From: Burkholderiales bacterium
GTDB taxonomy: Bacteria > Pseudomonadota > Gammaproteobacteria > Burkholderiales > SG8-39
Assembly (NCBI GenBank): GCA_919902965.1
Contig: CAKKSJ010000195.1
Location: forward strand, 1-10,140
Direction: 5' to 3'
Length of the DNA stretch: 10,140 nt
Made by a program: the position numbers and the translations under genes. Positions 1 to 7,951 of the stretch are shown here, one piece after another; position 1 is the first letter of the stretch, and each line of letters begins with the position of its first letter. The notes below the pieces were generated by a model. That model was not told the origin of the DNA, made no database searches, and worked only from the letters and a program-made list of their open reading frames with translations.

Positions 1-54
1 AGCATCACCTTGACATGGTGGGGGTCGTTGGTTCGAGTCCAATCGCGCCTACCA
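1..54 (+). tRNA. tRNA-Val(GAC), 3' part (5' end outside window)
   Basis: Cut by the left edge; about the last two thirds of a valine tRNA is present. The anticodon stem pairs 5-9 with 17-21 (one G-U pair) around the seven-base loop 10-16, whose central bases 12-14 read GAC, the valine anticodon. A five-base variable loop (22-26) is followed by the T stem 27-31/39-43 with loop TTCGAGT (32-38). The 3' acceptor strand CGCGCCT (44-50), discriminator A51 and an encoded CCA (52-54) complete the end. The 5' acceptor strand should read AGGCGCG just outside the window. No copy of the 3' end recurs in the window, so there is no sign here of an integrated element using it as an attachment site. Confidence 0.96.
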
Positions 55-240
55 AGAATTTTGGTAGAACCTCCCGAGCCGAGGGTACACAGAGACTCAA
101 TAAAACTAGATAGTGTGCCGACCGGATTGTGTCGCGCGCATTTGATCTAGCGCGTAGCGCCGGACGGTCTTCAGCCGCACAAGCTGCGGCGTTGTTCCGG
201 CGCCGCTGCCGCGATTCCGCCGCGCAGGTGTCGCGCCCTT
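55..240. other. Gene-free stretch between tRNA-Val and the end of the operon
   Basis: This 186-base stretch separates the plus-strand tRNA from the stop codon of the minus-strand operon, so transcription converges here. I see no credible gene. A 64-codon plus-strand frame begins at 129 but runs into the antisense of the DHODH-like gene, has an arginine- and serine-rich composition typical of GC-rich noise, and no clear ribosome binding site. A small inverted repeat ACCAA/TTGGT sits right at the tRNA end (51-65). The main structure is the nested hairpin at 157-203, listed separately. No classical hairpin plus T-run terminator is visible for either direction. Confidence 0.6.
157..203. terminator. 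Nested inverted repeat, possible termination or 3'-end structure
   Basis: An outer perfect 8-bp arm pair, GCGCCGGA (157-164) and TCCGGCGC (196-203), encloses an inner 6-bp hairpin, GCCGCA (174-179) and TGCGGC (185-190), with a five-base loop. It lies 38 bases past the stop of the DHODH-like gene on the minus strand and about 100 bases past the tRNA on the plus strand. The position between converging units suggests a transcript-end or RNA-stabilising structure. Neither strand has a T-run after it, so it is not a standard intrinsic terminator. Confidence 0.35.
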
Positions 241-1242
241 CTAATCGCCGGTATAGGAGGCCAGTGCCTTCATGTAGTTGCCGCGTTCGAAGGCGGCCGG
301 GTCGGGGCAGGACAATTGGCTGAGCGAACCCTTCATCTGCTCGACCGAGTCATATTCGCGTTCGTTCATCCATTTGCTGACGCCGTTTACGAGAGCGGAA
401 ACGTGCGCCGGCCCCTTGCGCAGCAGGCTGCTTGCGACCATGACGCAGTCGGCGCCGGCCAACAACAGCTTCAGCACGTCTTCCGGGGAATGCGCGCCGC
501 CGGTAGCCGCCAGGCTGGACTTTACGCGCCCCTTGAGTATGGCGATCCAGCGCAGGGCCAGGCGCAGTTCATCGGAAGTCGACAGCACCAGATGCGGCAC
601 CACCACCAGTTCATCCAGGTCGATGTCGGGCTGTACAAAGCGGTTGAACAGCACCAGACCCGACGCCCCCGCCGATGTCATGCGCGCTGCCATATTGGCC
701 ATGGCGCTGAAGTAGGGGGACACCTTGACCGCCACGGGGATAGAGACCATGCCGCTCACCGAAGCCACCAGATCGACATAGCGCTTCTCGATATCGGCGC
801 TGCTGTCTTCGAGGCCGGTGGCGAGAAAGTAAATGTTCAATTCGATCGCGTCGGCGCCGGCTTGCTCGAATTGTTTGGCGATTTGCGTCCAGCCGCCGGG
901 CGTATAGCCGTTCAGGCTGGGGATCACCGGCACGGCGAGCGCCCGTTTCGCTTCGCCGATCAATTTGAGATAGCTGTCCGGACCGGTGTTGTAATTCAGC
1001 ATTTCCGGAAAAAAGCCGTGCGCCTCCGGCGACAGTTCCATTCCCGACAGCATCAAATTGTGTGTGGCCATTTCCTCGTGTTCGATCTGCTCTTCGAACA
1101 GGGACGGCAGCACTACCGCCGCGACCCCGGCATCCTCCAGCCGCTTGAGGCTGTCGATCGAATGGGTCAGGGGCGAAGCCGCCGCCACAATGGGGTTCTT
1201 GAGCTCTAGGCCCAGATAGCGACTGCTCAGATCGGCGCTCAT
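241..1242 (-). CDS. Dihydroorotate dehydrogenase-like FMN protein linked to PFOR
   Basis: 333 residues, a single TIM-barrel flavoprotein of the dihydroorotate dehydrogenase superfamily, predicted cytoplasmic. Visible signatures: the N-terminal NPIVAAASPLT strand (16-26), PSLNG (108-112), ELNIYF (134-139), the lysine strand VAVKVSP (170-176), and the FMN-phosphate region AATGGAHSPEDV (245-256) followed by CVMVASSLL (266-274). In true class 1 enzymes the segment after ELN carries the catalytic Cys (as in LNLSCPN) and class 2 uses Ser; here it reads LNIYFLA, so the base is absent. True dihydroorotate oxidation in pyrimidine synthesis is therefore unlikely. The start ATG overlaps the nifJ stop as ATGA (1242-1239), with a GAGAAGGAG ribosome site (1256-1248) five bases upstream. 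Proteins of this type are known next to nifJ in other bacteria, but I know of no established function. The fold is secure, the reaction unknown. Confidence 0.93.
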   Translation of the reverse strand: MSADLSSRYLGLELKNPIVAAASPLTHSIDSLKRLEDAGVAAVVLPSLFEEQIEHEEMATHNLMLSGMELSPEAHGFFPEMLNYNTGPDSYLKLIGEAKRALAVPVIPSLNGYTPGGWTQIAKQFEQAGADAIELNIYFLATGLEDSSADIEKRYVDLVASVSGMVSIPVAVKVSPYFSAMANMAARMTSAGASGLVLFNRFVQPDIDLDELVVVPHLVLSTSDELRLALRWIAILKGRVKSSLAATGGAHSPEDVLKLLLAGADCVMVASSLLRKGPAHVSALVNGVSKWMNEREYDSVEQMKGSLSQLSCPDPAAFERGNYMKALASYTGD

Positions 1243-4200
1243 GATTGCTCCTTCTCGGGAATCGGTGCGGGCGATGTGGACGCCGCGTTTTCGCCGTCCG
1301 TGCCGGGCTTGACGTCCCCGCTCACGGTACGCTGTACGCCGGCTATTTGCTCGTACAGGTTCCAGCGCGCGTCCGCATCGGACTGCGCTTCCTTCAGCAG
1401 CTGCTTCGCGCGTACCGGGTCGGCCTGGGCGAGCATGGCGTAGCGGCCCTCTTTCATGGTGAAGCGCTCGACCGGGATCGTCGGCTTGCGCGAATCGAGC
1501 TTCAGCGGCTGACTGGCGCCACCCATGCCCAGGCGCGGGTCATAGTGATACAGGGTCAGGTAGCCGCTCTTGACTGCATCGCGCTGATGACTCATGCCGG
1601 TGGCCATGTCGATGCCGTGCGCAATGCAATGGCTGTAGGCGATGATCAGCGATGTGCCCGGCCAGGAGGCCGCTTCCTGGAAAGTGCGCGCCGTCTGCAC
1701 CGGATTGGCGCCCATCGCCACCTGGGCGACGTAGACATTGCCGTAGGCCATGGCGATCATGCCCAGGTCTTTCTTGCCGGAGGACTTGCCGGCGGCGGCG
1801 AACTTCGCCACCGCGCCGCGCTGGGTCGACTTCGACGCCTGCCCGCCGGTATTGCTGTAGACCTCGGTGTCGAGCACCAGGATGTTGACATTGCGCCCGG
1901 AGGCGAGCACGTGGTCAAGGCCGCCGTAGCCGATGTCGTAGGCCCAACCGTCTCCACCGACGATCCACACGCTGCGCGTTATCAGGCTATCGGACACCGC
2001 CAGCAGTTGTTGCGCCTGCAGGGTCTTGATCCGCGGCAGGATGGACTTCAACTGCTTGACGCGTTCGCGCTGCTCGCGAATCTGCCGGTCGGATTCCTGC
2101 GGCGCTTCCAGCAATGCGATGGACAGATCCGCGCCGATCTCGGCGTGCAGCGCGCGCGTCAGCGTTTGCGCCAGATCGCGCTGCGCGTCCAGCGCCAGGC
2201 GCATACCCAGCCCGAATTCGGCGTTGTCCTCGAACAGGCTGTTCGCCCAGGCCGGTCCCTGACCTGCGCGATTCTGCGCCCAGGGCGTCGAGGGCAGGTT
2301 GCCGCCGTAGATCGACGAGCAGCCAGTGGCATTGGCCACCAGCAGGTGATCGCCGTAGAGCTGCGACAAGAGCTTCAGATAGGGGGTTTCGCCACAGCCG
2401 GCACAGGCGCCGGAATACTCGAACAGCGGCGTGCGCAGCTGCGAGCCTTTAAGCGCATCGATGGATTCCCACGGCGGGCGCGTCTCTGGCAGGCTGAGGA
2501 AAAATTCGTAGCTGCTACGCTCCTGCTTGAGATGTTCGAGCTTGGGCTCCATGTTGATCGCCTTGCGCTTGACCGCTTCTTTGCTGCGTGTCGGGCAAAT
2601 ATCCACGCAGATGCCGCAGCCGGTGCAATCGTCCGGCGCCACTTGCAGGGTGTAGGCCCAGCCGGCGAGTCCATCGCCTTCCTTGCTTCTCCAGGGCACG
2701 CTCTTGAAACCCGGGGGCGCTTGTTTCAGTTCGTCCGGCGAATACACGTTCATGCGTATGGCCGCATGCGGGCACATCAGCGGGCACAGGGCGCACTGCG
2801 TGCAGATCTTTTCGTCCCAGATCGGAATTTCATGGGCGATGCTGTGCTTCTCCCATTGCGAGGTCGCAGTGGGGAAAGTGCCGTCCACCGGAAATGCCGA
2901 GACCGGCAGCAGATCGCCCTTGCCGGCGAGCATCATGGCAGTGACGCGCTGCACGAAATCCGGGGCTGCGCGCGGGACTACCAGGCGGCGCTGCAGTGCT
3001 GAATCTGCTTTTCCGGGCACTTGCACCTCGCGCAAAGCGGCGAGCGACTGGTCGACTGCGGCGAAGTTGCGGTTGAGCACGCTTTCGCCGCGCTTCCCGT
3101 AGGTCTTGCGGATCGAACTCTTGATTTTCTCTATCGCTTCGTCGCGTGGCAGGATGCCGGAAATGGCAAAAAAACAGGCTTGCGTAACGGTGTTGATGCG
3201 ACCCGCGAGCCCCGCTTCTTTTGCCACCGCGAGCGCGTCCACCACGAACATTTTGAGTCTTTTCTCGAGTATCTGCTCCTGCGCCTCACGCGGGAGCTTG
3301 TCCCATACCTCGTCCGGTCCGTAGGGGCTGTTCAGCAGGAAAGTCGCCCCGGTGCGCGCCAGCGCGAGCACGTCGAGTTTTTCCATGAATTCGAACTGGT
3401 GGCAGGCGACAAAATCGGCGTGGCGGATCAGATAGGTGGATTCGATCGGCTTCGGGCCGAAGCGCAGGTGCGAGATGGTGACTGCGCCCGATTTCTTGCT
3501 GTCGTAGACGAAATAGCCCTGCGCGTGCAGCGGCGTATTCTCGCCGATGATTTTCACCGAGTTCTTGGTCGCGCCCACGGTGCCGTCCGCGCCGAGCCCG
3601 TAGAACACGGCCCGGGTAACGCCTTCGGTTTCAGTGTCGAAACTGTCATCCACGGGCAAAGACAGGTGCGTAACGTCGTCGACGATGCCGACGGTGAAAT
3701 GACGCTTGGGTTGCTCGCGCGCAAGCTCATCCAGCGCGGCCTTGGCCATGGCCGGCGTGTACTCTTTGGACGACAGGCCGTAACGGCCGCCGGTCACCTT
3801 CGGCGTCGCGAGATCCTGCGGCCACGCTTCCACCAGGGCGGTCACGATGTCCTGATACATGGGTTCACCGACGGCACCCGGCTCCTTGGTGCGGTCAAGC
3901 ACGCTCAAGGCGCGCACACTGCGCGGAAGCGCGGCGATGAAGGCTTGCGTATCGAACGGCCGGTAGAGCCGCACGGTCAGCAGGCCCACTTTCTCGCCGC
4001 GCGCGGCCAGGGCGCGCACCGCTTCGCCCGAGGCGCCGACGCCCGAGCCCATCTGCACCAGCACACGCTCGGCATCGGCTGCGCCCTGGTAGTCGAATAT
4101 CCTGTATTGGCGTTTGGTGAGCGTGGCGAACCGGTCCATGCTTGCCTGCACGATTCCGGGCACCGCCATGTAGAATGAATTGCAGGCTTCGCGCGCCTGG

Positions 4201-4877
4201 AAGAACACATCCGGATTCTGCGCCGAGCCGCGCAATACCGGCTTGTCCGGGTTGAGCGCGCGCGCGCGATGCGCGCTGACCAGATCGTCGTCGATGAGCT
4301 GGCGCACCTCTTCCTCCAACAGCAATTCCAGTCTGTTGACCTCGTGGCTGGTACGAAACCCGTCGAAGAAATGCATGAACGGCACGCGCGCGCGCAGCGT
4401 CGCCATCTGGGCGATCATGGCCATGTCCTGCGCTTCCTGCACGCTGGCGGAGGCGAGCATGCCCCAGCCGGTCATGCGCGCCGCCATCACGTCGCTGTGA
4501 TCGCCGAAAATGGACAGCGCGTGCGTGGCCACCGTGCGCGCCGCGATGTGAAATACCGCGGGTGTGAGTTCGCCCGCGATCTTGAACATGTTGGGTATCA
4601 TCAACAGCAGGCCCTGCGACGCGGTGAACGTCGTGGTGAGCGCTCCCGCCTGCAGCGAGCCGTGGACCGCACCCGCGGCGCCCGCCTCGCTCTGCATCTC
4701 GATGACTTCCGGCACGGCACCCCAGATGTTTTTCTGTCCGGCTGCCGACCATGCGTCGGCAAATTCGCCCATGCCCGATGAGGGCGTGATCGGATAAATT
4801 GCGATCACTTCGTTGGTAAGGTGGGCGATACGTGCAGCGGCCTCGTTACCTTCCAGGACGGCCAAGCGTGTGTTCAT
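1239..4877 (-). CDS. nifJ: Pyruvate:ferredoxin (flavodoxin) oxidoreductase, single-chain
   Basis: 1212 residues from the ATG at 4877, close to the 1232 of the Desulfovibrio africanus enzyme. It converts pyruvate plus CoA to acetyl-CoA, CO2 and two low-potential electrons. The order is: pyruvate-binding domain I (YPITPSSGMGEFADAW, 28-43), domains II-III, the ferredoxin-like domain, then the thiamine diphosphate domain. Clusters: C692/C695/C698/C702 and C751/C754/C757/C761 for two 4Fe-4S; C825/C828/C853/C1084 for the proximal one. The cofactor motif is GDGWA (975-979) to YSNTGG (1007-1012). T31, E64, R114 and N1009 match the known active-site Thr, Glu, Arg and Asn. The tail after about 1184 is short, hydrophilic and lacks Cys, so I see no D. 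africanus-like protective domain. A TTG 14 codons upstream is possible, but the ATG has an AAAGGA ribosome site. It lies 44 bases after the rubrerythrin-like gene and overlaps the next gene by four. Confidence 0.98.
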   Translation of the reverse strand: MNTRLAVLEGNEAAARIAHLTNEVIAIYPITPSSGMGEFADAWSAAGQKNIWGAVPEVIEMQSEAGAAGAVHGSLQAGALTTTFTASQGLLLMIPNMFKIAGELTPAVFHIAARTVATHALSIFGDHSDVMAARMTGWGMLASASVQEAQDMAMIAQMATLRARVPFMHFFDGFRTSHEVNRLELLLEEEVRQLIDDDLVSAHRARALNPDKPVLRGSAQNPDVFFQAREACNSFYMAVPGIVQASMDRFATLTKRQYRIFDYQGAADAERVLVQMGSGVGASGEAVRALAARGEKVGLLTVRLYRPFDTQAFIAALPRSVRALSVLDRTKEPGAVGEPMYQDIVTALVEAWPQDLATPKVTGGRYGLSSKEYTPAMAKAALDELAREQPKRHFTVGIVDDVTHLSLPVDDSFDTETEGVTRAVFYGLGADGTVGATKNSVKIIGENTPLHAQGYFVYDSKKSGAVTISHLRFGPKPIESTYLIRHADFVACHQFEFMEKLDVLALARTGATFLLNSPYGPDEVWDKLPREAQEQILEKRLKMFVVDALAVAKEAGLAGRINTVTQACFFAISGILPRDEAIEKIKSSIRKTYGKRGESVLNRNFAAVDQSLAALREVQVPGKADSALQRRLVVPRAAPDFVQRVTAMMLAGKGDLLPVSAFPVDGTFPTATSQWEKHSIAHEIPIWDEKICTQCALCPLMCPHAAIRMNVYSPDELKQAPPGFKSVPWRSKEGDGLAGWAYTLQVAPDDCTGCGICVDICPTRSKEAVKRKAINMEPKLEHLKQERSSYEFFLSLPETRPPWESIDALKGSQLRTPLFEYSGACAGCGETPYLKLLSQLYGDHLLVANATGCSSIYGGNLPSTPWAQNRAGQGPAWANSLFEDNAEFGLGMRLALDAQRDLAQTLTRALHAEIGADLSIALLEAPQESDRQIREQRERVKQLKSILPRIKTLQAQQLLAVSDSLITRSVWIVGGDGWAYDIGYGGLDHVLASGRNVNILVLDTEVYSNTGGQASKSTQRGAVAKFAAAGKSSGKKDLGMIAMAYGNVYVAQVAMGANPVQTARTFQEAASWPGTSLIIAYSHCIAHGIDMATGMSHQRDAVKSGYLTLYHYDPRLGMGGASQPLKLDSRKPTIPVERFTMKEGRYAMLAQADPVRAKQLLKEAQSDADARWNLYEQIAGVQRTVSGDVKPGTDGENAASTSPAPIPEKEQS

Positions 4878-4881
4878 GATT

Positions 4882-4887
4882 TCCTTT
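4882..4887 (-). promoter_or_regulatory. Ribosome binding site deciding the nifJ start
   Basis: On the minus strand AAAGGA lies four bases before ATG 4877. The upstream in-frame TTG at 4919 starts only two bases after the previous stop and has no comparable site, and the family N-terminus aligns with the protein beginning MNTRLAVLEGNEA. This supports 4877 as the start. Confidence 0.65.
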
Positions 4888-4921
4888 CGATCAGTTTTCG
4901 GATCTTGCCGTTTCCCCAAGC

Positions 4922-5557
4922 TTAGAGAAGACCGGCTTTGCCGATTTTCCAGCGCGCGTATTCCGTAGTCAGCAGCGCCACATGCTCGCGCTCCTCCGCA
5001 GCGAGTTCCTTGTACAGTTCCCGCTCGACTGAACCCTCCGGCGAGCGCGTGCCCTGCTCGCTGAAAAAGCTTACCGCCCGTTGCTCGAATGCGATGGCGA
5101 TGCGAAACAGGTTGGCGGGGTCCTCGGGCTTGCGATCCACGCCGGCGAATATGGCCGCGCGATCGATCTGGAAGTCTTCGGCAGCCTGCGGCAGCTCCGC
5201 GTGGTAACGCCTGGACAATGTCTGCATGTGCTCCTGCTCCATTTCGGCGAAGCGGCCGAACAGGTCGCGCAGCGCCGGGTCCTGCGCATCCTTAGAGGCG
5301 CGCTGGTAGAAGGCGTGGCCGCCGAGTTCGATTTCGAAAGCGGCACGGATGGCATCCAGGCCCTTGTCGTCATCGATCGCCCCGCGCTCGAGGAGTTCGA
5401 GTTTGCCTTTGCAATGCGGGCACATTCCGTAGGGAAAGGCAAAACCTTCGCTCACCTTGCCGCAGGAACTGCAGCGCCAGCTGAGTTCGAGATTGGCGCA
5501 GCAGATATAGGCTTCCTCACCCTCGATCGGGCGATGGCATTTCGGACAGGAGATCAT
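4922..5557 (-). CDS. Rubrerythrin-like diiron protein with N-terminal rubredoxin-like site
   Basis: 211 residues, predicted cytoplasmic. Residues 1-20 carry C4/C7 and the adjacent pair C19/C20. Residues 28-49 resemble the rubredoxin module of rubrerythrins: WRCSSCGKVSEG, then CPHC, giving C29/C32 and C46/C49. From about 65 on lies a ferritin-like four-helix bundle with two half-sites: E77 seven residues before Y84, then E107xxH110; and E158 seven residues before F165, then E189xxH192. These fit a diiron centre. Family members reduce hydrogen peroxide, some oxygen, with electrons from rubredoxin or NAD(P)H reductases. The redox module precedes the bundle, as in reverse rubrerythrins, instead of following it. 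The ATG at 5557 overlaps the nfn stop as ATGA, with GAGGGA five bases upstream; the open frame runs further upstream to 5911, but that part is the nfn gene read in another frame. Position before nifJ suggests protection of oxygen-sensitive iron-sulfur enzymes. A regulatory zinc protein is a less likely alternative. Confidence 0.9.
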   Translation of the reverse strand: MISCPKCHRPIEGEEAYICCANLELSWRCSSCGKVSEGFAFPYGMCPHCKGKLELLERGAIDDDKGLDAIRAAFEIELGGHAFYQRASKDAQDPALRDLFGRFAEMEQEHMQTLSRRYHAELPQAAEDFQIDRAAIFAGVDRKPEDPANLFRIAIAFEQRAVSFFSEQGTRSPEGSVERELYKELAAEEREHVALLTTEYARWKIGKAGLL

Positions 5558-7944
5558 GATAGTCCCTCGCTCTGTATGCTGGACGTTGAAGCGCCGGCCG
5601 CTGCGCCAGCGCTGAGGCTGACCGGCGGCACGAAAGCATCGGCGTCTTCCTGGGTGACCGGCCATTTCTGCTTGCCGCCCTGCAGATAGGCGCCGATGGA
5701 TCTGGCCGCGCGGCGGCCGGCGCCCATCGCCAGGATGACGGTCGCCGCGCCGGTGACGATGTCTCCGCCGGCAAATACGCCGGGCAGGGTAGTCGCCTGG
5801 GTAGCCGGGTCGGCGATGATGTAACCCCATTTGTTGAGGCCCAGCCCCGGCGTCGATTGCGTGACGATAGGGTTGGCCTTGGTGCCCAGAGCGTAGATCA
5901 CGGTATCGCACTCCAGTTCGACAAACTCGTCCAGGGGCACGGGTTTGCGCCGGCCTTTTTCGTCGGGTTCACCTAGCATCATCTTCTGTACTTTCATGCC
6001 GCGGACTATGCCCTCGTCACCGGTAAAGATCTCGACCGGCGTATGCAGGAAGAAAAACTCGATGCCTTCCTCCTTGGCATGGCGGATTTCCTCGATGCGC
6101 GCCGGCGCCTCGGCCTCGGAGCGGCGGTAAACACAGCGCACGGTAGGCGCACCCAGGCGTTTCGCCACGCGCAGGCAATCCATGGCGGTGTTGCCGGCGC
6201 CGATGACGACGATGCTCTTGCCCAGGGTGATCGGCGTGTCCAGATAAGGGAACTTGTCCCCGCCCATCAGGTTGACGCGGGTGAGAAATTCGTTCGCCGA
6301 ATACACCTGGCCGGCAAACTCGCCAGGGATGCCGAGGAATGACGGCGCGCCGGCACCGGCGCCGACGAACACCGCGTCGAATTTCATGTCGCCCATGAGC
6401 TTGGGGATGGAGAAAGTCTTGCCGATGACCTTGTTGACTTCGAATTTGACGCCCATATTCTTCAGGGTATCGACCTCGCGGCTGATAATGTCGCGCGGCA
6501 GGCGAAACGGCGGAATCCCGTACTGGAGCACGCCGCCGATCACGTGCAGCGCCTCGAACACGGTGATGTCGCATCCGTAGCGCGCCAAGTCTGCGGCAAC
6601 GGCGAGCCCGGAGGGACCGGAACCGACGATGGCGACGCGGCCCAGTGTGCGCTCGAAGCGCGGTGGGACGGTTTTCGGCGCGCGTGCGTTGTCGCCGATG
6701 AAGCGTTCAAGCCGGCCGATCGCCACCGACTCCATTTTGATTTTCTTGTTTTTGCTGATGACGCACTGCGCTTCGCACTGGGATTCCTGCGGGCAGACGC
6801 GGCCGCATACCGAGGGAAACAAGTTGGATTCGTTGATCACGCCCAGTGCGCCATCGATATCGCGTACCAGCAGGTGGCGAATGAAGCGCGGGATATCGAT
6901 CGATACCGGGCAGCCGGCGATGCAGTCGGGTTTGGTGCACTGGATGCAGCGTTCGGCCTCCTCCAGCGCGTCGTGCATGCTGTAGCCCAGATTCACTTCC
7001 TTGAAGTTGCGCGAACGCTCAAGCGCATCGCGCTCCGGCATCTTCACCGCATGCGGCGCGAGGTCTTTGAATTTCTTGTAATTGCGCTTGTTCTGCTCGA
7101 ACAGCGTCTTCTCTATCTGGCAGATATGCGCGTAATCCTCGCTCGCCTTTGATTCCTCGCCTTTGAAGCGCCGCTGCCGCAGCATGAGCTCCTTGAAATC
7201 CACCTGATGGCCGTCGAAGTCCGGACCCTCGACGCAGGCGAACTTGACCTCGCCGCCGACGCTGACGCGGCAGGAACCGCACATGCCGGTGCCGTCGACC
7301 ATGATGGCGTTGAGCGAAACCATCGTCTTGACGCCAAACGGCCGCGTCGTCTCCACACAGGCGTTCATCATGGGCAGCGGTCCGATGGCGATCACCAGAT
7401 CCGGCTTGTCGCGCTCCAACACCTCCTTCAGCGCGGCGGTGACGAACCCGGGGGTGCCGTAGCTGCCGTCGTCGGTGCATACGACCAACTCGTCGCAGAA
7501 TTTGTTGAAACGGTCTTCCCAAAATACCAGGTCTTTGTTGCGAAAACCGATAATGCCGGTGGTGCGGTTGCCGGCGTTCTTGAATGCCCGCAGCTGTGGA
7601 TAGACCGGCGCCACGCCGAGCCCGCCGCCGACGAGTACGACGTGCCCGACTTTGCTCACGTGCTGCGGCAATCCGAGCGGTCCGACGAAATCGGCGAAAC
7701 TGTCGCCCTCCTTATAGTGATCGCGCATCTCCAGCGTGGTCTTGCCGAGCGACTGGATCACCATGGTGATCGTGCCTTTGTCGCGGTCGAAATCGGCTAC
7801 CGTCAGCGGAATACGCTCGCTGCCCTCGTGCAGGCGCACCATGACAAAATGACCGGGTTCCGCGGACTGCGCCACATCGGGTACATCCACTTCCCATAGA
7901 AAAGTGGTGTCGGAAAAAACTTCGCGACGTACGATCTTGTACAA
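5554..7944 (-). CDS. Fused NfnA-NfnB-type NAD(P)H:ferredoxin oxidoreductase
   Basis: 796 residues joining two proteins that are separate subunits in Thermotoga NfnAB. Residues 1 to about 285 are a ferredoxin-reductase/PyrK-like part: flavin site RIPLT (44-48), nucleotide motif GGGLGVAP (106-113), and a 2Fe-2S site at C222, C225, C237 with D217 as the likely fourth ligand, as in NfnA. Residues about 310-760 are GltD-like: C333/C336/C341/C345 and C380/C384/C390/C394 for two 4Fe-4S clusters, E413 where relatives use Glu or Gln as a ligand, FAD motif GSGPSG (441-446), NADPH motif GAGNTA (582-587), and GVFAGGD (722-728). NfnAB couples ferredoxin and NADH to NADP by electron bifurcation; sulfide dehydrogenase or glutamate synthase small subunit are alternative names for relatives. 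No GltB-type large subunit is nearby, which favours the Nfn role. The start is a TTG with GAGG seven bases upstream; an in-frame TGA at 7968 excludes longer forms. First gene of the operon. Confidence 0.93.
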   Translation of the reverse strand: MYKIVRREVFSDTTFLWEVDVPDVAQSAEPGHFVMVRLHEGSERIPLTVADFDRDKGTITMVIQSLGKTTLEMRDHYKEGDSFADFVGPLGLPQHVSKVGHVVLVGGGLGVAPVYPQLRAFKNAGNRTTGIIGFRNKDLVFWEDRFNKFCDELVVCTDDGSYGTPGFVTAALKEVLERDKPDLVIAIGPLPMMNACVETTRPFGVKTMVSLNAIMVDGTGMCGSCRVSVGGEVKFACVEGPDFDGHQVDFKELMLRQRRFKGEESKASEDYAHICQIEKTLFEQNKRNYKKFKDLAPHAVKMPERDALERSRNFKEVNLGYSMHDALEEAERCIQCTKPDCIAGCPVSIDIPRFIRHLLVRDIDGALGVINESNLFPSVCGRVCPQESQCEAQCVISKNKKIKMESVAIGRLERFIGDNARAPKTVPPRFERTLGRVAIVGSGPSGLAVAADLARYGCDITVFEALHVIGGVLQYGIPPFRLPRDIISREVDTLKNMGVKFEVNKVIGKTFSIPKLMGDMKFDAVFVGAGAGAPSFLGIPGEFAGQVYSANEFLTRVNLMGGDKFPYLDTPITLGKSIVVIGAGNTAMDCLRVAKRLGAPTVRCVYRRSEAEAPARIEEIRHAKEEGIEFFFLHTPVEIFTGDEGIVRGMKVQKMMLGEPDEKGRRKPVPLDEFVELECDTVIYALGTKANPIVTQSTPGLGLNKWGYIIADPATQATTLPGVFAGGDIVTGAATVILAMGAGRRAARSIGAYLQGGKQKWPVTQEDADAFVPPVSLSAGAAAGASTSSIQSEGLS

Positions 7945-7951
7945 GAATAAG

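Noticed and set aside
1..54. tRNA-Val 3' end as an integration attachment site
   Set aside because: No second copy of the tRNA 3' sequence and no integrase or phage gene in the window.
316..1209. 297-codon plus-strand frame antisense to the DHODH-like gene
   Set aside because: Low-complexity His/Arg/Gln-rich translation with no recognisable domain; the minus strand carries clear FMN-barrel motifs.
1245..3002. 585-codon plus-strand open frame antisense to nifJ
   Set aside because: It lies opposite conserved cluster and thiamine diphosphate motifs of nifJ, is rich in Arg, Gln, His and Ala, and shows no family signature; it is a GC-bias shadow.
3021..4178. 385-codon plus-strand frame
   Set aside because: Antisense shadow of nifJ domains I-III; no motif.
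4257..4274. Alternating CG run as possible Z-DNA or repeat
   Set aside because: It lies inside conserved nifJ coding sequence and is explained by Ala/Arg codons in GC-rich DNA; similar short runs occur elsewhere in the gene.
5558..5911. N-terminal extension of the rubrerythrin-like frame up to 5911
   Set aside because: It overlaps the conserved C-terminal FAD and NADPH region of the nfn fusion in another frame and reads as Arg/Gly-rich noise; the ATG at 5557 with GAGGGA and the ATGA overlap is the better start.
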